Assembly (NCBI GenBank): GCA_947650285.1
Contig: CANTFL010000416.1
Coordinates: forward strand, 98,207 to 162,206
Source: Hyaloperonospora brassicae
Taxonomy: Eukaryota > Oomycota > Peronosporomycetes > Peronosporales > Peronosporaceae
Direction: 5' to 3'
Length of the DNA stretch: 64,000 bases
Positions 51,300 through 61,963 of the stretch are shown here, piece after piece. Positions within the stretch are counted from its first letter, which is position 1. Every line of letters starts with the position of its first letter. The translations under genes were made by a program, and so were the position numbers. The notes below the pieces were generated by a model. The model ran no database searches. It saw only the letters and a list, made by a program, of their open reading frames with translations, and was not told where the DNA came from.

Positions 51300-53520
51300 A
51301 ATCCGGAACATCTCTTTGTGAATGTTCCGACGGACGAGGTAAAGTATGCTGTATGCAAATAAGTACACCTTCCATTCCGCGGGTGGATGGACCCCGCCAC
51401 GAAGATTTTAAAACATTTTGGCGAATATAACTTCCGTATCTTAGTACGTCATTACGGTTTGTTGGACGACAAGGAAAAGTACCATTAGTGTGGAAAGTTG
51501 GCGCGATTAAGCTAGTTTTTAAGTTAGGTCGATCCGGATGGGCTAACTATCTACACTATCTGCGTATAAGCGTGTGTATTCAAACTCTGTTCGATTTACT
51601 TGTACGACGTCTTTACGATATAGTAGAATCAAATAAATGCTTTAAGACCTTTAAAATGGGACTCAGACGCATATAATATTCCGCTGAGCATCAATTGTGT
51701 GAGCACGGCCGTGACCGAAGAGGTTAAGCGACGTCCTAAACTACTCCATATGGTCTGGCATGACATCGAGAATGCTTTTGGATCGAATTGGACTGAGTCA
51801 ATTTGCCTTGTTTTGTTGAATACCGGTGCAAGATACCGCAGGTGGCTTGAGGGTATCCTACCGTCGACCCTCTGGTCTTCACATTGTATAAGCGATACAT
51901 GGCATATAATGTACTCATCAAATTTTTATGTATATGAAGTTGCTAAAGCGCAGGTGTGATAGGTGATCCGGAAGCTTTTGATATGGACATACAACATTAT
52001 CGTGGGCATATACTCGATTCCACCCAGATCTATTTGAACGGGGATTTTGGCAAAATCTTATTTGCCCGTCATTAGAAAATATGTTGATTTTGTTTCGTTG
52101 TGGGTGGACGTCAATTATTATCTTGCGTCCCGTGGATTGGAGTTGACGGCGGATTCGTTGCTAGCAACTGCCGGAAAGGAGGTGGATCTAACGCTACAAC
52201 TCAAGGTACCAACATCTGTCGCATCATTACAATACTGAGATGTCACCAGTGAGCTTCTCTCACTCTTGAAACTGAAGTAGGTTGAGTTTGAGCGATAGCA
52301 AGGATGAAGCGATCAGCTTTTAGCTGTGGGAGCTATTCTTAGAGTTAAGACCGATTTTCTCTGGCGTGGTGGTGGACTTAGCGACGCAGATATTCCGTTT
52401 TGCCTATGTATAGTTGATTTGGCACCAACTCGCTCGGTAATTCGACGGTGAAATATGCGAGGGAATGCAACCTGTCACCACCATTTATGACATCATATTG
52501 GGGCCCCTCCTCATGGTCTTTAACACTTCCCGGCAACACTCCCTCCAGCGATGGTCGTAATAACTGTGTGCTTACAATTGTCACAAATATATATAACTTC
52601 ATTATTGCTAAGACCATCTTTCGTCTGACGGCTCGCTATAACGCGTTTGTGGAGGGTCTATTAGGTCGACCTACTGATGCCAGGTGTCCAGCTCTTTTGA
52701 TGTGACTTTTCGGACCGACTAAATGTGTGATCTTCGCTGTTGCATTTATAGCATAGAACAAGTTAATATCGTAATGGTGAGTAATATGAGAGTTTGTAAC
52801 ACCGAGAAGATGGTAAATTAAGAGCGTGCAAAATATCTCAAGGAGACAGTGAGATGGTGCGTACTTACTTCGGTTGAAGAAATGATTTTAGTGTTGCTTT
52901 AGAAGCTACAGGGTCTTAACGAAGCAGCTACATCTCACTAAAATTACCACCAACTAGTTCGAACGTCGGGTATCTGTGGCGTGATTTGCAAGCAAATTAC
53001 ATGGTATGAATGACTGCATAATGGTAGAGACCTGTCTCAGCGATACCTTCAGACAATCTGATAGAATCTTTTATAGCTTCCTCTGCGAGTCTAAGTCGGA
53101 CAATAACTAGGAACCGTGCGACGTCTTCAAGTCTGACACCGCCACAAGCCTTCTACCATTTCATCGCAGGGATTTGCTTTTGCAAACATCCACTTCAAAA
53201 TTCAAACAGTAAGGACCATATAACGCTCATATGGCTACGCCTCTGGTATCGACACGTCTTACTCGTATACATTGAAGCGACGCCGACTATCAAGCGTCTT
53301 CTACTCAAGCTTCTGCGGGTTTGTTTATCTCGGAGCAGAGATAAAGAGCTCCGCAATCTTCGACGACATCAAGTCATTCCGGACATTCTACTCCACCAGC
53401 GTTTCGACCGTCTCAAGCACTTACAAGACATCATCGTCGACGCCACAACCGGGTTTATCGCGACGGTGGCAGAACTAGTAGCTCATGTATCTTTTCAATA
53501 CCACACACACAATTTAGCGA
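51300..53520 (+). pseudogene. Decayed non-LTR retrotransposon, same family as 54654-61963
   Basis: Ordered similarity to the RT-endonuclease ORF at 58073-61777. WKVGAIKLVFKLG matches WKVGSVQLIYKKG, LLHMVWHDIENAFGS matches LHMVWYDIKNAFGS, and SLWVDVNYYLASRGLEL matches SLWVDVKNHLATRGLKL; the 3' ends share ACTAGTRGYTCATG. It is full of stops, frameshifts and internal deletions and shifted to A/T. It starts within the RT region, so it is 5'-truncated. No U1 sequence was seen at its right end. Confidence 0.8.
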
Positions 53521-54622
53521 GACCATTGCTGTGAACAGGCTAGAACGACCCGTACTTAACTCATAAGTAAGCCTGAAGAAGCCTCAAGCCCAAGTATTAG
53601 GTATTAATCAAATTTAACTCGGTTTATATTTTGTCTTTTTCGATCCCAAGTACAAATGAATTGCTTGGACTCATGGGATCCGCTCGATCTACGTGTCGAT
53701 ACCTTACTGGCTAATATTTTGTCTAACCCCATTCATCCCGCTAGAAAAAACGTGCTACATCCGCTGATTCACATAAAGACTCTTCTAATTAAGTAACGTG
53801 TAAACTTAATCATAACTACTTATGTAAGGGCATGGTCCAATACAACGGCCGAACCAAGCCCAGTATAGTGTACATCCCGTATCTTAGATTTCTCTACGAG
53901 CGATCGCGACCAAATCCACCCATCGCTCGTAGCATATCTACATGCTTTCGGAGAGTGCTCGATCCAAAGACAGTGCTATTCGTTTCGAAATGAACTGGAG
54001 CAGGCTCCTCGTTGGCCGCATATGCATCAGAGGAAACACATTTGTGAGTATTTACACACTTAATTTCATCAGAGCGGTGAGAACGTTTGACACCTATCGT
54101 CGCGGAGTTTGGATCTTGCAATAAATTTTCTGAAATGGTTCAAGAAGTGCAAATCCAACTGTTGTCAGGGAAGAACCTTGAACTATCATCAAAGGCGTAT
54201 TTGCGAGTAAGACCGTGTTGGTTGTATGCGCATCATACAAGAATCGATGAGTCTAAATTTTCGTCGTCCATTTTAACCACAACATTCGATACTTACCCGC
54301 AAATTTAAGATCAGACGCCGTGATATTTATTTGTTTGATTGTACATCAGTTTTTTTCCTATTGTCAAGTTCCGATATTCCGAATGATCAGTACACATTTC
54401 AAGGTACAGTGAACGAATGTATGCATAACACCGCTAAATATCGGCACAACATGAGCAAGTTGGTATCTGCGTAGCGAATCGTAATCGAGCAGAAGTTCCA
54501 CATACAGCTGTGTGAGTCTATCTCACCTTCAGAAGAAAAGAGCCAGACTCAGGAGTCAAGTATTCCGTTCGTACGGGTGTTTATCTATGTATAGGGCATA
54601 GGTGTTCTTAATTGATCAACTC
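53521..54622. other. A/T-rich spacer and U1 upstream region
   Basis: No gene supported. The last 100 nt would contain the snRNA promoter if the U1 copy at 54623 is expressed; I do not know a reliable oomycete snRNA promoter consensus to test this. Confidence 0.5.
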
Positions 54623-54783
54623 ATACTTACCTGACTGGTGCTTGACGCTGCTCAATGAGGGCGTTGACATGAGCCGGAGCAGGCCCCTTGCACTCCGGTG
54701 CTGTAAGGGTTCAGGAATGCTCTTTTGAGTAATTCCACAGTAGAATTTTTGTCAGCGGGGGTGAGCGCGTGCGCCGCCCCCAC
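54623..54783 (+). ncRNA. U1 spliceosomal snRNA gene
   Basis: About 161 nt with U1 landmarks in the right order and spacing. The 5' end ATACTTACCTG contains the 9-nt 5'-splice-site-pairing segment (54625-54633). The SL1 stem is TTGACGC/GCGTTGA (54642-54648 / 54661-54667). The SL2 loop TTGCACTCC (54688-54696) is the U1A-binding loop, closed by AGCA/TGCT. SL3 is GGAATGCTC-TTTT-GAGTAATTCC (54714-54736). The Sm site AATTTTTG is at 54744-54751, and a terminal G/C-rich SL4 lies at about 54755-54783. Human U1 is 164 nt. The SL1 loop (GCTCAATGAG) differs from the usual GATCANGAAG, so a divergent or variant copy is possible. Nt 32 onward is repeated at 61964 after the retrotransposon. Confidence 0.85.
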
Positions 54784-55532
54784 CTCAACATCAAACAATA
54801 CACACGCTTGGTTTGCACCTTTCTTCGTGTTCTTTTATTCTACTCAACTGTGTCTGCTGCGTGTACTCTGCTGCGCCATGAACATCTTCTCGCTCTTCGC
54901 GCGCGACCGCGCCATGTCCAGCGGTTCGCTGCCGCCAGCATCGCCGGTGAGCAGCACGGCCTCGAGCGCGGTGACGGCGCGAGACGACGACGCCCTGAGC
55001 GTTGCGAGCGAATTCTTCAGTGACGTCGATGACGACGACAACGACGACTGCGCCTCGGACGACGCTGTTGCTGGTGCTGCTGACATATGGTGTGACGACG
55101 ACAACTCCGCTACTGACACCGCCACCGCTTCCGACGAGGGCGCTGCTCGTGTCGAGACCACCGGGTCAGCAAATCCAACAGCTGGTGCCGACTTGCACCG
55201 GCTGTGCACGATGGGCAGCACCAATCTTCCCGCTGGCGCCGGTCTGACTGACCCCATGCACACCGATGGGATCGGCAACGACGTTGCCCAAGGTGTTACC
55301 GGCGTCGACGATACTGTTCACGCCGTTCACGACGACACCTTTCAAGACGATCAAGATATAATGTTTCAAGATGGTATTCACGACGATGGTATCGATACCT
55401 GTCCCGATTTCGACGACTCGATTTTCGACCCGACGCTTCTCGTCCCGGCCACCGACGACTGTCCCGTTTTTGACACTGCCGTCTGCGCGACTGACCTTCA
55501 CGTCCCAGATGCGTTGCCAGGACATGTCCAAG

Positions 55533-56347
55533 TTTTTTTTTTTTTTTTTTTTTTTTTTTGTTGTTCAGATGGTCTATTTGCACGGTGTTAACTATGCGCC
55601 TTAACCTCTGCAGTTTGCTAAGCCAGAAGTGAGCGCCGGGAGACCCGGAGGCTAATCGTGGCTGGTCCCTATAAAGAGACTCTCCGAGGAGCTCACCCAT
55701 CTGCGATGGTGGCCCCCTTCAGCCGCTTGCGCCCCCCCGACGTGGAGTGCGATCACCGAAGTGACTGCGTGGTGGAGAACGCCAACCCGCCTATCTCTCT
55801 CCGAGGAGCTCACCCATCTGCGATGGTGGCCCCCTTCAGCCGCTTGCGCGGCCCCCCGACGTGGAGTGCGATCACCGAAGTGACTGCGTGGCGTGGAGAA
55901 CGCCAACCCGCCGTATCTCTCTCCGAGGAGCTCACCCATCTGCGATGGTGGCCCCCTTCAGCCGCTTGCGCGCCCCCGACGTGGAGTGCGATCACCGAAG
56001 TGACTGCGTGGCGTGGAGAACGCCAACCCGCCGTATCTCTCCCCGAGGAGCTCACCCATCTGCGATGGTGGCCCCCTGCAGCCGCTTACGCGGCCCCCGG
56101 ACGTGGAGTGTGCGCCGCCGCAGCGGCGACACGTGGCGCGGGGTACGCCTCCAGTCCATAAAACACCCCTGCTTGGCCGCTTACGCGACCCGTCGGTCCC
56201 CTACGCCCACACCCGCGACTGCGAGTGCAGCGCGCCCGCGTCAGATCTTCGACCCCGTCGGCTCCCCTAGGGGAGGATTCCCTCCGACTGACTGCCCCGA
56301 AGGGAAAAAGCCTGGCTTGAGCTGAACCGTGAAAATTTGGGAATGGG
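55533..56347 (-). mobile_element. Poly(A)-tailed retroposon inserted antisense in the non-LTR ORF
   Basis: It is flanked by the 13-bp direct repeat GGACATGTCCAAG at 55520-55532 and 56348-56360, a target-site duplication. On the + strand it starts with 27 Ts (55533-55559), that is, a poly(A) tail on the minus strand. The 815-bp body contains a tandem array (55680-56110). It carries no RT, so it is a SINE-like or processed-transcript insertion moved by some non-LTR machinery. Removing it would leave the host ORF in frame, which fixes its boundaries. The source gene is not recognised. Confidence 0.85.
55680..56110. repeat. Four tandem ~120-bp units within the retroposon
   Basis: The word CCGAGGAGCTCACCCATCTG recurs at 55684, 55801, 55923 and 56043 (spacings 117, 122 and 120). 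The units are nearly identical with small indels, and the last is partial. They carry no evident coding sense, and the frames across them shift with the indels. Confidence 0.92.
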
Positions 56348-58072
56348 GGACATGTCCAAGCTACCAGCAACAACGACCAAGCTTCTCATGCTCAAGATGC
56401 CGCTAACGGCCCCGTTCGAGACCACGTTTCTGCCGCTCGCGTTGCTACAAGCACCCGTCTCGCGCTTGTGCCCGATTCGACGAGCGAGCCTCCCGGCTCA
56501 CGTCAACCGGTTGACACTACCGTCGCCGCCACGTCTCTCGCCACGGACGTTCCCGCCGCCCCGTCACTAGCAACGTTATCAGTGTTCGCCCACAATGCGG
56601 CGGTGTTCAGGTGCATTGCTTGCAACTTTGCAGCACCGCAGCTCGCCGAGCTACGTGCTCACCGGCACCGGCAGCACCGCGGGACCGTCTTCACGGATGT
56701 TTTCCACAGTGGATGCACCTGTGCCATGTCGTTTGCCCAACGGGCTGCGGCTACTCGGCACAGCCTCCACTGTGGGACAGCCCAGACTGTACGTTGTGAC
56801 GCAACTTCAACGCCGCAACTGCAGCAGCAACAACACACAGCAGACACACCGGCGGCTGGAGGAGGGCCCACGGTGACACGCCGTAATCCTCCTCCAGACT
56901 TAGCCACTCTACCCACTAGTTCCTCTCGGCCGTGGCTGGCCGCTCGCTCTCGTCTTCGTGTCTCTTTGCTCCGGACAGACACTCAAGACTCCAGTGGGAC
57001 TTCAACGCAGCATGTGACAGTGCTTACAGGATGCAAGCGTCGCCGTCTGAACCCTTCGCTCGTACCGGATCAAGACCAAGATGTCGACATGGACCACCTC
57101 GGTGCTGCGCCAGTTGATGATTTTCTCCGCCGTATGATGGCATACGCTCCTGACACTACTTCAGCTTCGCCGAAGCATACACACTTTCAGCAACCGTTGA
57201 TTGCACCTTCCTCGGCGGTTCCTGTGATCTGCACACTTCCAAGACATGATGAAGAAAATCAAGATGTTGCTACTGGAGTTACTGAAGACCTTGACGACCA
57301 CAAAGATGATGATTTTGACGACAACAACGATGACTTTGATATAATTACTGATGACAACGATGAAAACGATGGCAACGATGATGAACACGTAGACAATGGA
57401 AACGATGATGATGATGACGGCGCCACCGATACTGCTGCTGCTGATGATGTTACTCCGAGTGAGGTTACTCTACCACAAGACCCCGATGTCGCGATGCCAG
57501 ATCCAGACCCTGAGTCCGCTGCATGGACGCTGTTTTTCGATGGAGCTTTTCGCCGCCGTTCGAGACAACACGGTGCAGGTGCAGGAGCTGGTGCCACACT
57601 ATTTCAAGGCACAGTGAACAAGTGGAACGTTGCTTGCTTCCTGCCCAGTTCAACGCACACCAACAATACTGCTGAGTATATTGCTCCTATTAAAGGTCTC
57701 AGTGGGGATCTACATCACGGTGTGAGCAGTCTCACGGTCAAGGGTGACAGTGCATTGATTCTGGAGCAAGTGCGTGGACGATACTCCTGCAACAACGATC
57801 AACTACGGCGTTCGCGCAACAAGGCTCGCCGACTTCTCCACCGCTTCGACCACTACGAGTTGATTCACGTTGACAGGATGGAGAACCAGGCTGCAGACAG
57901 ATTGGCGAACCGGGCTCTGGACATTCAACGGACCAAGACGGAATGCTCTGCCCATGGCATCGATGGCGTCGGTTACAGCACCCATGCTATCGCCACTGGA
58001 TCCGCGATTGCAGCTGGGACCTCCAGAAGACCTACTGTTTCGGCTACTGGACCAGTAGATATGGACATTTAG

Positions 58073-61000
58073 AGTGGAGATGAAGCTGTTGAAGACAATC
58101 TGGAAGATGACGATGCTGCTGCTGATGTCATCCGCCGGGACAGAGGCCGGACGTTTCCAGTTCTTCCAGTTACTGCTGATAGCGTTCCAGTCCGCCAGTC
58201 CAGATTGAAGTTGCGATCCAAGTTGAGTGAAGATGAGCTTGAAGCAGCTCGACTGGCGGTGAAGCAGGTTGCTGATGACTTTGCGGACAAGCTCACAGAT
58301 GCCGACGATTGGGAAACAGCGGAAGGGTACCTCGCAGCGCTGACTCCGTCATTATACGCTGCTCTTTTGCTATTTTCGCAGCGACCACGACCTCCAGGTC
58401 ATCCACGGCGACAAGAGTTGAGTTCAGGTCGCCAGCGAGGACGTCAAAGACCACCTCCAACACCTGGCAACCAGCAACTGAACGAAGCTCTGGACCATTT
58501 GGACAACATTCAGCATGGATCTCAGCCATCCCAGCCTGCTATTCGGAAGGCGCGACGACGTGCGGGACGAATTCGGTCAGCCATGAAGCGCACTCTGTTG
58601 CGGAAGAAGTTTCGGGTTCATGAGAAGGCGTGCATGCAGCAAGTTCTGTCGGAAGCGTCACCGGATCCCGAAGTCACTGGTGGAGAAGCTGCTCCCACGC
58701 GCTGTCCGATTGCAAGAGCAGCTGTTCATGACTACTTCCAGGGTGTTAACACTCCTCAGCGTGATTTTAATTTCGATGACAGGGCTGGTGCTACATTTCG
58801 AAAGCTTCTGTCTGCTCTTCCGCCAGCCTCTGCAGCTATGGATGCTCTTACGATGGACATCACGCCAGATGATGTGGAGGTTGCTGTTCACAAATCCCAT
58901 GCACACTCCAGCCCGGGTATGGATGGTGTCGGTCATGACATCTTCAAGAACTATTTACCCGAGTTGTTATCGACACTACATGCTGCTTATGGTGTATGCT
59001 GGAAGCATGGAAAGGTACCTGCTGTCTGGAAAGTAGGATCGGTGCAGCTGATTTACAAGAAAGGTGACCCCAGTGAACCAAGTAACTGGAGACCGATCTG
59101 CCTTCAAGCGTGCATCTACAAGCTCTACTCGGACATGTTGGCGAGGCGACTAAAGCGCTGGCTGGAAGCAAATGGCCGTTTGACTGACTCGCAGAAAGGG
59201 TTTCGAAGTGTCAACGGTACCGCCGAGCACAATTTCGTGAGCATGGCTGTGATCGACCAGACCAAGAGACGCCCTCGTCCTCTCCACATGGTCTGGTATG
59301 ACATCAAGAACGCATTTGGGTCGGTGCCACCGGAGCTGATTTGGCGTGTGTTGCTGACTACCAGTGCCAGCGTCTCGTTTGTGGATCGTCTCAAGAATAT
59401 CTACGATGGTGCGTCGTTTACGGTGGCCAACACGGCAGATGGTGCGACGGACCCGATCCAGCTTCGGATGGGTGTTTTTCAAGGTTGTCCCCTGTCGCCC
59501 TACTTGTTCTTGGTTGGCATCATGCCCCTCGTCCGTGCGTTGCAAGAGCTTGCTCCGGAGATTGGAGTGCCCGTGACGGCTGACCGTAAGGTTTCGGTGA
59601 CAGCATATGCAGATGACTTGAAGACATTCAGCTCATCCACCGTCGGTATCAAGAAGGCACACTCGGTCGTTGTCCAGTTTCTTCGGTGGTCTACCATGCA
59701 ATCCAATGCTTCCAAGTGTGCCTCGCTCTCGGTCAAGACCGACACACATGGACATTTACGTGACGATCAAGTGGAGCTTACACTAGACGGTGGCATCATT
59801 CCGTCGCTCAAGATTTCGGAAGGGTACACGTACCTGGGTATCGGTGATGGCTTCAACCACGCCAAACACCGTGGCTCGATGGGACCTGTTTTGCAAGACA
59901 TGAAGCGCATGATGGCACCGATTTTTCGTTCATCACTGGATCCGTGGCAAAAGATGAAGGCGATCAAGACGTATGTTTTCCCGAAAGCAGATTATCTGCT
60001 GCGACACGTACGAGCCTACAAGACCCAGCTGGACAGTGTGGACTCAGCATTGGCACGTGGTTTAAGCCATCTTCTGAAGCTCAACCAGTCCAGTACGACT
60101 GCAATGTTTCACGCTCCAGTTGCCGCCGGTGGTTTGGGTTTCACTCCACTTGTCGACCTTAGAGCTGTGCTACAGATAAGTCATGCCTGGCAGATGCTGC
60201 ACTCCTCCGATGTGCTTATTCGTGAGATTGCTCAAGAGCAAGTGTGGCAGGCAATCCAGAAGCGATTCACCATGGACCCGGACCATTGGCGTGGACGTAT
60301 ACCTACTGCCATCCAGCTCTTTTTGAATGGTGATCTCGATTCTTCTCCATTTGCCCGTCAGAAGCGCAAGTCGGGGGATATTGGTTCGTTATGGGTGGAT
60401 GTCAAGAATCATCTTGCGACCCGTGGATTGAAGTTGACGACGGAAACAGTGCTCACGGAAGCTGGAACTGAGGTGGAAATGATGTTGCAGCTCAAGTTAC
60501 CACATCGATCGCAACCACTACCGCACAGCGACATCACCAGGCAGCTTCGCCATCATTTAAAACTGACGGAGCTTGAGCGGTGGAAAGGATTGAGTGCCCA
60601 GAGTTCCGTTGTGCGAGCTATTGGTGGAGTTGGAAGCTGTTTTCTTTCTCGTGGTGGTGGAATGAGCGACGCAGAATTTCGTTTTGCTTTGCAGGCTCGG
60701 GTTGATTTGGTACCCACTCGATCGGTTCTTCGACGTTGGAATGAGCGTGGGGGTGCAACCTGTCGCCACCCCAGATGCCATCACGATGAAACGCTCCCAC
60801 ATGTTCTTCAGCACTGCCCAGGCAATTCTCGGGCCATTGATGGTCGTCACGACCGTGTTCTTGGGATAATCAAGAAAGCGGTTGAGCCCATTGTTTTCAA
60901 GTCCTCCAGTCGTCTGACGGCTTGCTTTGACACATACGTGGAGGGTCTACCGGGTCGTCAACTGCGTCCAGATATCCAGATTTTTGATGCGGCTTCGAGG

Positions 61001-61777
61001 ACCGCCTACATTTGTGATCTCGCTATTGCCTTTGAAGCTCAGAAGACGGACGACCCTGCTACAGGCAACATGCGCGTTCGTCATGCCGAGAAGTTGGTCA
61101 AGTACCAGCGTGCAAAGGAGTTTCTGGAGACGATGGGATGGCGCGTTCAAGTTTCAGCTTTGGTGTACGGATCGTTGGGATCAGTGTTGCCCTCCAACTC
61201 CAAGGTGTTGACGGAGCAGCTACGTCTGACCAAGATGCATGCCAATCAACTCAATCGTCGGATTTCGGTGGCATGTGTTCAGGCAAGCTACAAGATATGG
61301 AGGCTACATTCGGGAGAGTTGAATTCAGGAGATACGTCAAGAAACTCGAGGCCAACTGTGGCTCCCACGGCTACATCGACCTCGCCGAGCACCAGGACCT
61401 ATGACCCATGTGCGCGACCGGTGGAGACACCTACTTCTGTGCCATCTACATCGAGGACTTCTACTTCAACCAGCCAACCACGTCGGGCATCTACGCGGTG
61501 GGGTCCGCTACGTTCTCAGCCGCTCACGACTCCTGTCCCTCCACGCCGGACCAGCACACGATGGGGACCTCGCCGAGGTCACGTGACTTCATCTGCTGCT
61601 CCGGACACCCAGTCAAGGTCAAGACAGCACCCACCACATCAACACTTGACTCGGACCTCGCATTCTTCCGGACAGCCACGCTCAAGGTCGACTCACCAGC
61701 CTAGGCGACCCTCGCGCCCACAGCACCAAGGTCATCCTCAGGTACGTCGTGCCGTCGCCACTGCCACCAGGAACTAG
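58073..61777 (+). CDS. Reverse transcriptase and restriction-like endonuclease of the non-LTR element
   Basis: The frame continues from 54878-58072 after the TAG; the first ATG in the ORF is at about 58205. RT motifs are HSSPGMDGVGHDIFK, VGSVQLIYKKGDPSEPSNWR, LHMVWYDIKNAFGS, GVFQGCPLSPYLFLVGI and the catalytic YADD in AYADDLKTFSSS (about 59603-59635). C-terminal to this are a zinc finger (CRHPRCHHDETLPHVLQHC, about 60758-60815) and a restriction-like endonuclease core (RPDIQIFD, CDLAIAFE, then KYQRAKEF; about 60964-61122). The tail is Ser/Thr/Arg-rich. It nicks its target and primes reverse transcription there; elements with this endonuclease are mostly site-specific. It stops at TAG 61775-61777. 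Confidence 0.92.
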   Translation, partial: SGDEAVEDNLEDDDAAADVIRRDRGRTFPVLPVTADSVPVRQSRLKLRSKLSEDELEAARLAVKQVADDFADKLTDADDWETAEGYLAALTPSLYAALLLFSQRPRPPGHPRRQELSSGRQRGRQRPPPTPGNQQLNEALDHLDNIQHGSQPSQPAIRKARRRAGRIRSAMKRTLLRKKFRVHEKACMQQVLSEASPDPEVTGGEAAPTRCPIARAAVHDYFQGVNTPQRDFNFDDRAGATFRKLLSALPPASAAMDALTMDITPDDVEVAVHKSHAHSSPGMDGVGHDIFKNYLPELLSTLHAAYGVCWKHGKVPAVWKVGSVQLIYKKGDPSEPSNWRPICLQACIYKLYSDMLARRLKRWLEANGRLTDSQKGFRSVNGTAEHNFVSMAVIDQTKRRPRPLHMVWYDIKNAFGSVPPELIWRVLLTTSASVSFVDRLKNIYDGASFTVANTADGATDPIQLRMGVFQGCPLSPYLFLVGIMPLVRALQELAPEIGVPVTADRKVSVTAYADDLKTFSSSTVGIKKAHSVVVQFLRWSTMQSNASKCASLSVKTDTHGHLRDDQVELTLDGGIIPSLKISEGYTYLGIGDGFNHAKHRGSMGPVLQDMKRMMAPIFRSSLDPWQKMKAIKTYVFPKADYLLRHVRAYKTQLDSVDSALARGLSHLLKLNQSSTTAMFHAPVAAGGLGFTPLVDLRAVLQISHAWQMLHSSDVLIREIAQEQVWQAIQKRFTMDPDHWRGRIPTAIQLFLNGDLDSSPFARQKRKSGDIGSLWVDVKNHLATRGLKLTTETVLTEAGTEVEMMLQLKLPHRSQPLPHSDITRQLRHHLKLTELERWKGLSAQSSVVRAIGGVGSCFLSRGGGMSDAEFRFALQARVDLVPTRSVLRRWNERGGATCRHPRCHHDETLPHVLQHCPGNSRAIDGRHDRVLGIIKKAVEPIVFKSSSRLTACFDTYVEGLPGRQLRPDIQIFDAASRTAYICDLAIAFEAQKTDDPATGNMRVRHAEKLVKYQRAKEFLETMGWRVQVSALVYGSLGSVLPSNSKVLTEQLRLTKMHANQLNRRISVACVQASYKIWRLHSGELNSGDTSRNSRPTVAPTATSTSPSTRTYDPCARPVETPTSVPSTSRTSTSTSQPRRASTRWGPLRSQPLTTPVPPRRTSTRWGPRRGHVTSSAAPDTQSRSRQHPPHQHLTRTSHSSGQPRSRSTHQPRRPSRPQHQGHPQVRRAVATATRN

Positions 61778-61963
61778 TGGTTCATGGACCTGTTTCGGTC
61801 CCATCGGCACTCTCCAGCAAGGACACCGCCGTTCCAAGCCCAATGTAGCCATATAGCCTATAGGTGTAGCACTACATTCGGACGTTTTCCGTCCTGTCTA
61901 CCCCCGCTTGCAGCTTTTGCTTCCCACGGGTGACTACTAATTGGCACAAAATACACGTATTAA

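Larger units (their letters stand above)
54878..58072 (+). pseudogene. N-terminal part of the non-LTR ORF: acidic region, zinc finger, RNase H; interrupted
   Basis: From ATG 54878 (MNIFSLFARDRAM) the frame is acidic and Asp-rich to 55532, where a foreign insertion (55533-56347) breaks it. The same frame resumes after the insertion's second target duplication. A C2H2-like finger follows (CIACNFAAPQLAELRAHRHRQH, about 56613-56680) with a nearby C.C..H..H..C cluster. A second acidic stretch leads to an RNase H domain (FFDGAFRR, NNTAEYIAPIK, VKGDSALILEQV, NQAADRLANRAL; about 57530-57925) with the D, E, D, D catalytic set. TAG at 58070-58072 then interrupts a frame that remains open into the RT part. 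Confidence 0.85.
54654..61963 (+). mobile_element. U1-linked non-LTR retrotransposon, copy 1 (RNase H, RT, restriction-like endonuclease)
   Basis: The left boundary is set by repetition: AATGAGGGCG... at 54654 recurs at 61964 immediately after this copy's 3' end (...CGTATTAA). Taken this way, the element starts with U1 nt 32-161, then a leader of about 95 nt, then one long coding region to 61777 and a 3' UTR of about 185 nt. Domains are C2H2-like finger, RNase H, RT, CCHH/C finger and restriction-like endonuclease. This combination is reported for oomycete Utopia elements, which target U2 snRNA genes. This copy is interrupted by an 815-bp retroposon and by one TAG at 58070. Confidence 0.82.

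Noticed and set aside
54623..54783. U2 snRNA instead of U1
   Set aside because: The 5' end is ATACTTACCTG, the loop is TTGCACTCC and the Sm site lies close to the 3' end with a single stem-loop after it; U2 has its branch-pairing segment and two stem-loops after the Sm site.
54725..54877. Upstream extension of the non-LTR ORF into the U1 sequence
   Set aside because: It would start at TTG within SL3 of U1 and run through the Sm site; the ATG at 54878 is the first sensible start.
55658..56325. Several 80-170-codon frames on both strands
   Set aside because: They run across the tandem units of the retroposon and repeat the same words; compositional, not genes.
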